Positions 53,341 through 64,000 of a stretch of DNA of 64,000 bases are shown here, one piece after another. Every line of letters starts with the position of its first letter. Within the stretch, counting starts at the first letter, position 1. The translations under genes were made by a program, and so were the position numbers. The notes under the pieces were generated by a model. The model saw only the letters and a program-made list of their open reading frames with translations, ran no database searches and was not told where the DNA came from. The DNA is taken from assembly GCA_914767715.1 (NCBI GenBank), contig OU612065.1, forward strand, positions 38,688,001-38,752,000. Direction: 5' to 3'. Source of the DNA: Membranipora membranacea. Lineage: Eukaryota > Bryozoa > Gymnolaemata > Cheilostomatida > Membraniporidae.

Positions 53341-53812
53341 CCTGTGTCTTTTTTACTTTATAGATGGTGAGTCATTACAACACAAGCAGGTTTGGGAAAG
53401 ACAAATTTAGTAGCTACAACTAACTATGGTAAGAAAAAAAAACTTGTGACTAATGACCTTGTAATGACCTTAGCACTGATTCTGAAACTGAGCAGGCCAT
53501 TTTATGATGTTTTACAATTTGTTCCTCTCAATGCCGTTGTGTAGTAAATGTGAGATATCAGGCTATTAGGCTTGACCCCGAAAATGACCTTTTAGCCCAA
53601 AGTTCTCAAATATGATCAAGGGATGTAATTAAATCCTCAATAAACTGCCTTCTCTTTGTGAAGAATTGTACTAACAATATCACCTCATATGTTGTGAACA
53701 AATGCAGACAAAAGTCTTATTGTACTAGGTACCAAGTTTGGTGTTCTGTCAGTTGTTTTCCAGATCATTCTTGAGAATTGATAGTGAGGGACATCAGTAA
53801 CTGAAGTTCATC
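53341..53812. promoter_or_regulatory. EBP upstream region, possibly a shared divergent promoter
   Basis: The 470 bases before the EBP start codon carry no open frame. If the LAMTOR5 first exon lies near 53300, this would be a head-to-head promoter. No TATA box or sterol-response element was recognised with confidence. Confidence 0.25.
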
Positions 53813-55849
53813 ATGGCAGCCTCCCATCCATTTTACCCCACAACAATGAAAGTTGCAAACTATCAGCCAAATGATTTGGATGTGCTGCAGATACTTGGTT
53901 ACTTTTTTGGGTTGCTTGCACTGTGCATAGGAGTTCTCTATTTTGCCTTAATCAGAGGATTCAAAGGATCAACAGCGAGGAAGCTCTCACTAATGTGGTT
54001 CTTGCTGTGTGGGTTCATCCACACATTTCTTGAGGGACACTTTTCAGTTTACAACAAAGATATTCAGTCAAGAATGGACTTCCTCTCTCAAGTTTGTAAG
54101 TTTAGTTCGGTCACATACATCATCATGTCATGACCATGCAATTATTCTGACAGAACAATAGTATTGGCTTAATGACATGATATTTGGCATATGCTTGACA
54201 GGAAGGATACCACAAAACCTGAGTCTCTGACAATGTCTGACTGACCCAGTCGTAGATTGTCCGAGACTCAGGGTTTGGAGTAGACCTATGACGGACACTG
54301 TGCTTATGTGCAATCCTGGTTCCCATCATAAAGCCATACATTGGAATGGTCTGTTGTGCACCAACAAGGCATGGATGGAAAACATTAATGTACGCCCCTG
54401 ACATACAAAGTTCTTACTTTTCACCTGACATGTCTTTTTTTCATGTAAATGTATTCATGCCTTGTCTGGGCCGTACCTGTATCTCCCTTAGCTGGAAAAT
54501 TTAGTAAGTCTCATTAAAGGACTACTTTTGAAACCAGTCACCTGTTTAATTCATTCAAGTTCTTCAGTTAAATAAACAAGGTGACATTGAGCTCTGTCCT
54601 GAGAGAGTCTGTAGTCATTTTCTCTCAGCTCAAATACATATTTTTGCACCAGACCAAGCTCACATTAACTAACTCTTGACCTTTATGACTTATGGTCCGA
54701 TGTTTTTCTACTTTTTATGTGTCTATTTTGGATTATCATTCCCTCATCATCCTTGTTGTTCGTAGTTGAACCCCAGCAGCTATTATTATGACACTATAGG
54801 CCTATCTCTGGTGGGCGCATTATATTTGATTGAAGTTATCTGTACATTACAACAAAGTGGATAACTCCAAAAATTGACTGAAATTGCGAGTACTCAGTAC
54901 AAGCTCAATGGTCACATTCCAGGCCAACCGCAATAATTATTTTGTTGTTTCAATCCTGACATTCAATTTTGATGAGGTATCACACTATTTAAAGTTAACA
55001 AAGCCTAATTACAATGTCTTCTTGCAGGGAAAGAGTATGGGAAGGGTGACAGCCGTTATATGATGTAAGTAGAATACAAGGCTACTCTGTAGCCCTGCTG
55101 TATCTATGTTCAATATACATAGAAATATTCTGATTCTTTGCAGAATTCTGACTAATGTTATAGCTGTGCTGAGCATACAAAGTGTCACTGACATTCAAAT
55201 GACGCTAAAATGGTTCAATGCCCATATGTATGGATGGATAATAATTCTGAAATTGTCCAAGCACAATCCAAATGCCAATACACGCTAGGAGCAAGCCCAT
55301 GTTTTATGGCATAGCAAAATATGTTTCATGCCTAGTATTTTTGGCTCTCTCAAGTTGTATGAAATTCAAGCAACAGATATTTGGTTTATTTCCTACAAAG
55401 CATTTGTGTAAAGTTTTCCATCTACATGTAGCATATTATACACCACTGTATGCTGCAGACTTCTGGCTCAGCTGAAAATAAGGTGTATGGGTTTTTGTTT
55501 TTACAGACAAGATCCGTTTACTGTTTGTATGGAGACGATAACTGCTTTTGTTGAGGGACCATTGTCTTTCCTGACAGTGTGGGCTTTCATTCAGAATTAT
55601 CCCAGTAGATACCTTCTCCAGCTTTGTGTGGCGTTAGGACAGTTTTATGGATGTGTTCTGTACTTCGCAACAGAGTGGATGGAAGGATTCAGCCATGGAC
55701 CATACAATCATCCTCTGTACTTCTGGTTTTACTTTGTTTTTATGAATGCGCTTTGGATTGTCATTCCATTTATACTGATTATCGATTCTTGGTTGAGTCT
55801 TAGCAAAGTGCAATCAAAATGTGACCAAGCAGAGAAGAAGAAGAAATAG
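53813..55849 (+). CDS. EBP: Emopamil-binding protein, 3-beta-hydroxysteroid delta8,delta7-isomerase
   Basis: EBP shifts the ring-B double bond of sterol intermediates from position 8 to 7 in the endoplasmic reticulum. Exons 53813-54095, 55028-55064 and 55507-55849 join in frame (phases 1 and 2) to 220 residues, near the human 230. The middle exon has only 37 bases and supplies WKEYGKGDSRYM, nearly the human WKEYAKGDSRYI. Catalytic-site residues known from the family are present: His70 and Glu74 (CGFIHTFLEG), Glu116 (CMETITAF), and Asn187 and Trp190 (FVFMNALW). Four or five hydrophobic helices are visible. The C-terminus EKKKK fits a dilysine ER-retrieval signal. The start ATG is in a good context and matches the human N-terminal length. 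Confidence 0.97.
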
Positions 55850-56902
55850 TGTACTATTACTCTCACTAGCCAAATGATCTTTCATAAGTCCATAAATATA
55901 TAAATACTAAAAGATATATATGTATGCTTATGGCAAAGCCATTCCGATTTGACATTTTTTGGATTTAGACATCTCAAGGATATTTTATATTTGACCGTTT
56001 ACATGTATCTTTGATAAGTCTATCTTGTTATATATGCCTGCCATGTTATGTTGCCCTGACAGATTTTCTATGACTTATAGAAGTTAGGCCAGCAAACGAA
56101 ACCCAATAATGTATTTCATGAAAATATAATCTCTCATGCGTATAAATTTCAGGCTTACAAAAAACCTGGCAGTTTGTTAACAGAGAGGTGGAAACCTATT
56201 TTGAGGTGCAAAAATACTGAAAATTGAATTGATTTAAATTCATTGTGATCATCGATCTCGTCTGCTGAGCAAATCTGATGGTTATGTCATACCACCATCA
56301 CACAAGATAGTCTGCTGGTTAATGTCACTAGTCATCATTAATATTAACACTATGAGGGCTTTGTTAGATGAACTCACTAATTGATATTATACATACTAGA
56401 TTTACTTTTTATATTTATGGCTATTGGAAGCCTGATCTTGATGACTGTAGCACACCAAATTAATTAAAACCCAGGTGACATCAATTTTCAATCCTCTCAA
56501 AAAGTTATTTGATGTTATTAGCCATCTCCTCATCTTGTGACATTATGATTGTATTTCACTGATGAATTATAGGAAACAAGGAAATGAAATCTAAGTAAAT
56601 GATCCATCACTGCGATAAACATTAATTTGTAGTGACACGTCAATTTCATTTATTCAGCCAGTTGTTAGCTTACTGCTAGTTACTGGTAGTGCCCATCATG
56701 TTTATATGATGCTCGTAGCCATATTGATAAGGATCGGCACAAGCGACTCAGGAGCAAATTGGTAAGAGTTAAACAATCTATCATAGCTCATCTGTTCGTT
56801 CTCGTGGCTAGCTATTACAGTGCTTATATAGATTATTACATTGTATTATACCCTTATGGCATGCATTAGTCACTGCATCGTGTTTTCCATATTTTGGTAG
56901 AG
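55850..56902. other. EBP 3' flank and fucosyltransferase upstream region
   Basis: AT-rich spacer between two genes on the same strand. No coding gene is seen and no clear AATAAA was found close to the EBP stop. Confidence 0.4.
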
Positions 56903-59900
56903 ATGCAGCGCAATACAAAACGAAAAAGCAGCGACAGCATTACAACTTCGCAGAGCAACCCATTTAGGTCATCAGTCATGGGAAGATATTGTAGAAGAGA
57001 TTTGACATGCGTCACATTCATATTAGTTGCAGTTTTTCTTGCCGGGATTCAGGTATGTTGAATTATTTACATTCTAGGCTTACATTAAGATTTCATCAGT
57101 TTGCTGTCATGCCAGGAAGTTGGCTACCCAACTACTTGGGTATGCTAGCCAGTCGGAAATAACCTGAGCCAATGGGTAATAACAGCACTCAGACAGGGCT
57201 GGGATACCAAGTTTCTCGTAATTCTTTACAAGTTCATGCGAGTGACTGCTTGCTTTGGTGACAGAAGTCAAGAGCTATTACATACCAACAGACAAGTATC
57301 TGCTAATAATGGGCAATCTCAAGGAGAGAAACCACATGGTTTGTTTACAAAAGAAACCAGTTCTTCTTAACCATACCAGAAGTCCGCTTTTATCCACTAA
57401 ACATTATAATACAGAACCAAAGTTTTTGAGCTGTAATGAGATAATAATGTCCCATAGAGCTCTGTCTGCCAGGCGGAGACTATGCCTTCTTTTGACTTCT
57501 TTGTAAGGCCATGAGCTGGATCATCTGTATAATCATAACCATCAACTTATTCTTTTATATTCTAGGTGTTTTGGGTATATCCACATGTTACAGGCCGAGG
57601 AAAATTAAACATTAAAACACAAAATTCTCAACCTGACAAGAATGGTAAGTCCAAGTTCAGCCCAAGAGTTATTATATTATATATTATATTATATATAACA
57701 ACTCTATAATTCAGCCTCACCTGTTGATCACAAATCTGGGTTATTGGTGGGTCACAGAACACCGTTTGCCTGATAATGCCGGGTATGATTCCTATAATGC
57801 GTGTGCATTATGCTAGGCCTCGCTAGAGTATACTATGGTCTAGCATGTCTTGTTATGTTTTTGCAGACACATTTGCTGAGACAGGCTATAAACTCTCACA
57901 TATGATATATTTGATTGCAGGAATGTTTTTCTGACATCGCACTGGGAGTAACATACCAAGTGACTAGATTTTATTTGTGATTGCAGAACTTGATAAAATA
58001 CCAACAATATTAGACTGGACAAACCATTTCATGTACGAAGGGGAACAACTGAAGACTTGCACTCTCAATGAAAGACCGTATCAGTGCAAATTTACAAGTA
58101 ACCGAAATGCAGTCTTATATAACTCCCCTGTTGTAAGTAAAGAGATTTAGTTGTGATAGCCAAGAAACTGTTTGGAAAACCAGCTCAGAAAAGCACTTTC
58201 TTTCAAAGCACATCATCATACTGGTCACCATCGCTAACAAAAGGTTGTATTACTGGATAAAGGGCTTGACAAAATAACACACTATGCAACATTGTAGCCT
58301 CTCTTCTGATCAGTCAGAAAACTCAGGACGATGTTGCGATGTTTAAAAAAGGTCTTGTGACTCCGTGAGGGAAACTTTGTTACCTGTTTCCGTGTTGCAC
58401 TGTCATCATACATAGAAGCTCTAGTTCAGCTAGTTGTGGGATGACCTAATGTTAGCTACCAATTTTCACGACATAATGTCACAAGTGGGAGTTTATAAAA
58501 TGTAAAAATATTGAGTAAATGTTAGATGACTGTAATTGCATTGCTTCAAACCTAAGCACTATGGTGAACTTTATCTCCTGTTTTACTCCTCTTAGTTGCA
58601 TGCCTTACCTTTAGAAAAAATGTGCCTATGTCAAATAGGGGTTTGCAAATTTTGACCGATTAAAAGATCTTAAATTACATTTTTGTAGGGGATTACATTT
58701 TATGGAACAGATATGGACCTGGTAGACTTACCTCTACCTAGAAAACCCAACCATGTATGGGTTCTCTCACATGAAGAATCTCCAAAGAACAACATCATAT
58801 TCTCATTTAAAGGTTTGTACACTGATATCGTTTTTGCTACAATGGTCTCACTGGAAGCAGTAACCTCCGCTTATCCCATCCTCATGCTTCCAGGTCTCAA
58901 CTAACATGAATCACAAATTAGCTAGAGCATATTTTGGATGTGACTTAATGTTAGCTAGTATCAATTTTCACTAGCTGAGATGCGAGTTTATATAAAGTCA
59001 CGAGGCAGAGTAAATGAAGGCTAGGCACAAATATAATTGTTTCATGCCTGCGCAGAATGGCAATCTTTTCCTCCTGCTAATACTTGACGATTCTATGGTA
59101 TGCTGATTACTTTGAGTTCTATAGGTTTGGCAGATACAACATGTGATGGGTCTGCATGATGATAGGACGTAGTCAAAACTGTTTTGTTGGTAGGCCTACT
59201 CATTATGTCAAGTTATATCGGCAATCTAATAAAGTTGATATATTTATCAGACACCCACTACTAGTAAAAATTTGATGCTGAATTAGAAATGTGGTCAGCT
59301 CACTTCCTCTTATAGGACAGTTAAGGGTCATCTTAGTTTTCAATAAAAACTTTAGTTATATAAAAAACCAATTATAGTAGAAACCACAATGCAGGTAGTC
59401 TGTCAAATAACTCCACATTTCTATAGAGGGATTTACTGCCCACTTTCATTGCAGTATTCAGAACCCATTACCATTTTTATTCACTAACTATATAATTTGG
59501 TGTTGCACAGTTTTTTTGTTATGTGGTGTACATGAACACATAATCTGAGTTCCTTCTCAACCAAAGTGATGTGATATGCCGGCATTTCTGGTCGCTCCAA
59601 TCCTACTGGTATGTTGCGGTCTGCGTGAAGGGGAGCAACTCCAAATACAAGCAAATTAATTATACTTGATCTAAATGGCAACCAATATATTATCTTTCAA
59701 TTACAGGAATGATGGAGCTTTTTAACTTCACGAGTACTTTTCGCAGAGAATCTAATCTTCCTCTAACTACACAGTATTTAAGAAATGTTGATCAACTGGA
59801 ATCAACAAAATATGTGAAATCTTACGATGACAAAGTGAAGTGAGTTCTACTTAGATCCTTAATCTCCATTTCTCATCACTTCATGGTAAAATGATCTTAA

Positions 59901-62034
59901 GTGAATCCCTATGCCGCTGTCAATGTAGACAGACATTTGCTTCAAGCTATTTCAACTTAGGTTTGCATACTAAGACATGTTTTCTTAGGGTTCGGTAATT
60001 ACAAAAGCCTTTTTAGCTCATAATTCTGTTATTTACCAATAGGAAGCTGGATTTAGGCTTATCGTACCAGAAAAAAACTACAAGTCTGTATTTTTGTTAT
60101 AGAGACTTTGAGTATAATATATTTGAGTTATCCTGAATAATAACATTCATTCTGGAGCTCTTTTCGTTACCAATCAGATACGCTAAAGGCGAGGACCTGG
60201 CGCCCATATTATATGTACAAAGTGATTGTGGTACTCCCAGTGATAGAGATCATCTTGTTAAGATGCTGAGTAAGCACATCAAAATCGACTCGTATGGAAC
60301 ATGCTTACACAACAAAGACCTGCCAAAACAGTAAGTGAATTCGTGTTCTGATGATATTGTTTTTGAAATTCGAACCCTAGAAAGAGTGAATCCTCCCTGG
60401 GTGGTTAGAGCGCCTGCCCTCTAACTGCTTCAGTCTGTCAAATAATTGGGTCTATCGCTGCCTCAGGTGTATTACTTCCCGCCTTCAAGCTGAGATCAAC
60501 CTGGTGCCGAGTATGGCTGAGACAAACCTTGTAATTTTCACAATTTAACCAACTACATAAATTTATCTGAATGGCTTTGCTTCTATGAGGGTTTAGATGT
60601 CTAATTTTTGTATTCGTTTTTGCGTGTCTGTGTCAGCATTATGCATTTATTCTCACAGCCTTACAGATCCTATAGAAGGAATGACGCATGCTGACTTCAT
60701 CGAACTGTTCTCCAAATACAAATTTGCCATCACTATGGAGAATGGTATCTGTACGGATTACATCACAGAAAAGTTTTGGCGTCCGCTCTATGTAGGAACC
60801 ATACCTATAGTGCTCGGATCGCCTAGTATTCAGGTAACAATATGTGATAATAGAAGAAAGGAGGTAACTCTAGTTAAACCTTCAAAACTTTGCTATTTCA
60901 ATCATGTGCAGAAAGGTGAACTTTTCCACCTGCATTTACCCGCTCCTCTATACAAGGCTAGGATAAACAAATTGATTTGGTTCATTTTTTGGTGTGTATC
61001 ACAGAAGAGCGTAATCCGATCAGGGAGAGTGGGATATCTCCCCTCCCTGATCCGATAAAAACTTTAAATATAACAATTGGGAGTTGTCCCATATTATGGT
61101 CAGGGTAGACAATCCTCTTTTGTAGTCTTAGTGCAGGCAGGAAGCCTCCCTGGTGCTGGTCGGTGAATTTCATGCTCTGACAACAATATGTTGCATTTTA
61201 CTTACTTTATTCTCAGGTCAACATGTTTGTATCCCTCTTATTTCTAGGATTTCGCTCCAGATGAACATTCAATATTGGATGTGAACAATTACAAGTCTAT
61301 AAAGGAGCTCGTGTCGCATATTGAGAGTATAGGTTCAAGTGAACTGGAGTATAATTCCTACAGAAAGTTCAAGAAATCAGGAGGGGTCACTAACATATTA
61401 CTAAGAAATATTCTCGAGCATCGGGAGTGGACAACCGATATGGATGTTGAGTTAAACCATGATCATGGAGACGTACCAAACTTCCCTGAGTATTATAGCT
61501 GCAAGATTTGTCAATTAATGCACAATATATCCGACAAAGGTGAGTGATGAGTTCCACTGCTCCATTCTGTGCATAATACACTGTGGACTCTGCTGCAATC
61601 TTAGTTTTGAGAATGTGAATTTTTGAAAGTGACTTTATTTGTTTACCAAAGTGCTCAGCACTTACTATTGTCCGGCAGGTTAGAGTATCTTCAAAAAACA
61701 ATTTATAACAATCTGCCAATTCTGCTTGTGAAAGATCAAGATGATCGGCAGCTACTATAACTTGTTACTATATCAAACAATCGTAATATAATTGACAGGA
61801 ATGAGGTATCAGGCTTCAGTAGACCACTATGGATGCCCGTTCCCTCTGGAGTTTGCAGATGAAAATGACTTGTCGAAGAAAAGACCGTTTACTGATATGT
61901 GGCATGCAGTTTGGAAACAAACTGGTCAAAAGGTCAAGGCTTTTCTAGAAGTATCAGATGGTGGGAGATCAAGTTTCAAGCCAGTAGCACTGAACAGCCG
62001 GCACCAGGAGCACATGATGAATGATATTGATTGA
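56903..62034 (+). CDS. FUT10/FUT11-type fucosyltransferase (GT10 family)
   Basis: Relatives FUT10 and FUT11 are secretory-pathway GT10 fucosyltransferases, reported as protein O-fucosyltransferases POFUT3/4. Exons: 56903-57052, 57566-57644, 57987-58132, 58689-58812, 59707-59839, 60178-60330, 60659-60833, 61248-61539, 61799-62034; they join in frame to 495 residues. A type II signal anchor lies near residues 35-55 (CVTFILVAVFLAGIQVFW). Then come FYGTDMDLVDLPLPRK and HEESPKNN (very close to FUT10), LFNFTSTFRRESNLPLTTQY, YVQSDCGTPSDRD, IDSYGTCLHNKDLP, and the GT10 donor-site block ENGICTDYITEKFW at 289-302. GGVTNILLRNILEHREW and CKIC near the C-terminus resemble FUT11. It may predate the FUT10/FUT11 split, so no single symbol is assigned. 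A SINE lies in intron 6. Confidence 0.93.
57670..57699. repeat. AT-rich (ATATT)n-like simple repeat
   Basis: Irregular 'attatatt' units in intron 2 of the fucosyltransferase gene. Confidence 0.7.
60391..60556 (+). mobile_element. tRNA-derived SINE, copy 2 (truncated head)
   Basis: It shares with 34961-35199 the run 'ggttagagcgcctgccct', a body word 'ggtgccgagtatgg' (versus 'ggcgccgaatacgg') and the following 'gagaca' and 'tttaacc' blocks in the same order. Box B and some of the head are deleted. It lies in intron 6 of the fucosyltransferase gene. Confidence 0.7.
61007..61052. repeat. Hairpin of the 'tcaggga...tccctga' family
   Basis: 'atccgatcagggaga' with 'ctccctgatccgat' forms an imperfect hairpin whose core matches 50706-50749. 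It lies in intron 7 of the fucosyltransferase gene. Confidence 0.6.
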
Positions 62035-62639
62035 TTATTATTATTTATTTTCAAATATTTAATAACAAAAAAAAATTGTAATACATGGTTTATACATAGT
62101 TTTTACTTTTGAAGTGATATGTGTTTGTTTCAAAGATATCATATTATATGGTCTAAAGATATTATATTGAGTGATACCAGAGATAACGAGACTATAATAT
62201 GATACATTGTTATACATGAGACGAGATACACCGTTTGAAAGACGTTTGGGCATTAGAAAAACCTATAACTGACACCATCTGTGGCTTGAAAAAAAAATTA
62301 TGGCAAAAATTAAACTGATCTGATTCATCAATAGAACTAGAGGAAACTTGTCTTCACTGAATCCAAAAGAACAAGTGAAGCTATGCCAAAGAGATATTAT
62401 ACAATACTTATTTTGGGGACTAAATGTTGGAGCAGACAGTAGTTGACAGACAACTTTGTTAAGTATTCTGCATAATCTCGCAGCATGGAGTATAATTGAC
62501 TAAATATTGATGAGTAAGCAGTGTATTTAAACACTTAGATACCAGTCCCTGCTAAGGTAGACATAACCGATTCTAGTCATATAGCTGTATTGGTGTGCTG
62601 ACATAGTAAGTGTGATTTGAGTCAATTAGTCATTAAGAT
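62035..62639. other. Convergent spacer, fucosyltransferase / HMGCR
   Basis: About 600 bases of AT-rich DNA expected to hold the 3' untranslated ends of both genes. No gene is recognised and no clear polyadenylation signal could be assigned. Confidence 0.4.
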
Positions 62640-64000
62640 TTATGAGGCTTTGTGTAGACATGGTGGCTGAACGCTGGAGCCGGCAGCAGCGGGCACTGCT
62701 GAGCTTCTCCTGCTGTCGCCTGAAGCTTTACGACTATCAAATGCTTTGTCCATCATCGACGTCTTGGCCATATTAGATGTGGATCTACAATGGACCAAGG
62801 GGATGTGTAAACAAACAGCACATTTTTACAAAATCGTAGAAACCGCCATAAGAATTGTCATTCTGTCAAACTTTTTGATACCTATTATTGGCAACTTTTC
62901 ATTGACTCATAAGTGATTAATGCTGAAAAGGTCTATACACATACTGGATGGGAGTTTGAGAGTTTGCAGACAGATCATAAGCTTACCTGTTATACTTGAG
63001 ATGACTTTTGACGAGGTGGCCTGCTGCTAGAGCTGACATGAGGGATAACTCCCCAGCTAATACAGAGGCACAGACAATTCTAGCTAGTGTCTGTGCGTTA
63101 CGTCCTGGTTGTTCATTACATGATCCTTTAACACCTAGCATCTCCAGACATGCAGACTGAGGACCTAAGACGGTACCACCTCCCACAGTGCCTACTTCTA
63201 TGGTCGGCATTGTACAGCTTATAAGGAGATCCTCATGTGTGGGTCCTGTGGCTTCCATCAGGGTTATACAGTTAGAGCTACCCACTACCTGTGCAGCATC
63301 CTGAAATAATCGAAAAATAATTCCATTTAGACTTGTGAGAGGCGGAATCCCATCAGACTGATCAAATTCAGAGTGTAAAATCAACAAAGCCACTGAATTC
63401 TTTTCTGTTATAAGTTACTTTTGTAATTTGCTTTTGCTATTGAGTCATATTAATTCCTGATAAGTCCTGATAACACATACCTGACCACACGCTAGGAAGA
63501 TTGCAGCGACAACATTGGCAGCATGAGCATTATTTCCTCCAACACTTCCAGCCATAGCTGACCCCACCAGATTCTTACTAACATTAAGCTCCACCAGGGC
63601 AGGCACTGTTGTCTTTAGGATAGTCTTTACTACATGTGCCGATACCACGGCTTCACACACTACAGATTTACCTCGGCCCTCAATCCTGAAACAAGTAACA
63701 TCAATTGTAAATAATCGGAAAAGAATCGGAGTTAGAATTTGTTCTCTACAATTGAAGCATGTCACAATACAGACTTTGATGCGGACTGCTGAAATACTCG
63801 GCCCAAACATACTATACTAGGGGACTAGGGCTAACGCATAGAAATACATCAAACCAAAAGTAAGTTCCCTATGAAAGCACACTAAAGTAAAATAAGAAGG
63901 CTTACCAGTTTATGGCTGATGGTTTTTTGTCCACACAGTAATTGCCAGATAACGATACAACTTCTAACTCTTCGTAGAACTCGCTGAGCTTCTTGAGAGC
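62640..64000 (-). CDS. HMGCR: HMG-CoA reductase, C-terminal exons (5' part outside window)
   Basis: HMGCR makes mevalonate from HMG-CoA in the endoplasmic reticulum membrane, the controlling step of sterol and isoprenoid synthesis. Exons in transcript order: 63906-64000 (cut by the window end), 63481-63685, 62987-63300, 62640-62784; phases agree. The product contains [52 protein letters not shown], the catalytic Asp of [28 protein letters not shown], and the catalytic His of [13 protein letters not shown] follows, matching the human AMPK-phosphorylated serine. The last exon adds about 47 residues (Ser/Ala-rich, [14 protein letters not shown]), longer than the human tail. The membrane domain and the N-terminal part of the catalytic domain are missing from the window. 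Confidence 0.96.

Noticed and set aside
60597-61058. Reading the fucosyltransferase exon as extending from 60597 to 61058
   Set aside because: Family alignment and phase require the acceptor at 60658 and the donor after 60833; the outer parts of the frame are intron.
53813-64000. A metazoan sterol gene cluster acting as a unit
   Set aside because: Only two sterol genes are present, on opposite strands, with an unrelated glycosyltransferase between them; too weak to claim.

Overview
The window is nuclear DNA of an invertebrate animal. Genes are split into many short exons with GT...AG introns, and the AT-rich introns and spacers hold SINE-, LINE- and MITE-like repeats. EBP, a late sterol-synthesis enzyme, argues against insects and nematodes, which are known to lack that branch. 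A marine lophotrochozoan or invertebrate deuterostome is a reasonable guess, but the sequence alone does not settle the phylum.

Layout. 1-6 kb: repeat-rich DNA with a dead LINE and a stray copy of one DPYS exon. 6.1-12.5 kb (minus): an eleven-exon dihydropyrimidinase/CRMP-like gene. 14.9-31.9 kb (plus): a 26-exon exportin-7 gene of 1108 codons, divergent from DPYS. 34.2-38.5 kb and 41.5-45.0 kb (minus): two tandem DRAM (damage-regulated autophagy modulator) paralogues, each with six coding exons. 45-50 kb: repeats and hairpins. 50.1-51.4 kb (minus): LAMTOR5, whose first exon is not securely found. 53.8-55.8 kb (plus): EBP sterol isomerase, three exons. 56.9-62.0 kb (plus): a FUT10/FUT11-type fucosyltransferase, nine exons. 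62.6-64.0 kb (minus): the 3' end of HMG-CoA reductase, running off the window.

The genes are independent housekeeping genes and do not form an operon. Loose functional links exist: DRAM and LAMTOR5 act at the lysosome, and HMGCR and EBP are both sterol-synthesis enzymes. All exon joins were made by eye, by matching splice sites, reading phase and remembered family alignments; the chains for DPYS, XPO7, both DRAMs, EBP and FUT close exactly in frame.

I found no convincing new biological system. The best leads are a 30-nt in-frame cassette exon in XPO7, a possible alternative 3' exon giving a 64-residue protein from the XPO7 promoter, a catalytically intact dihydropyrimidinase carrying a CRMP-type tail, and several foldback elements with clean target-site duplications.
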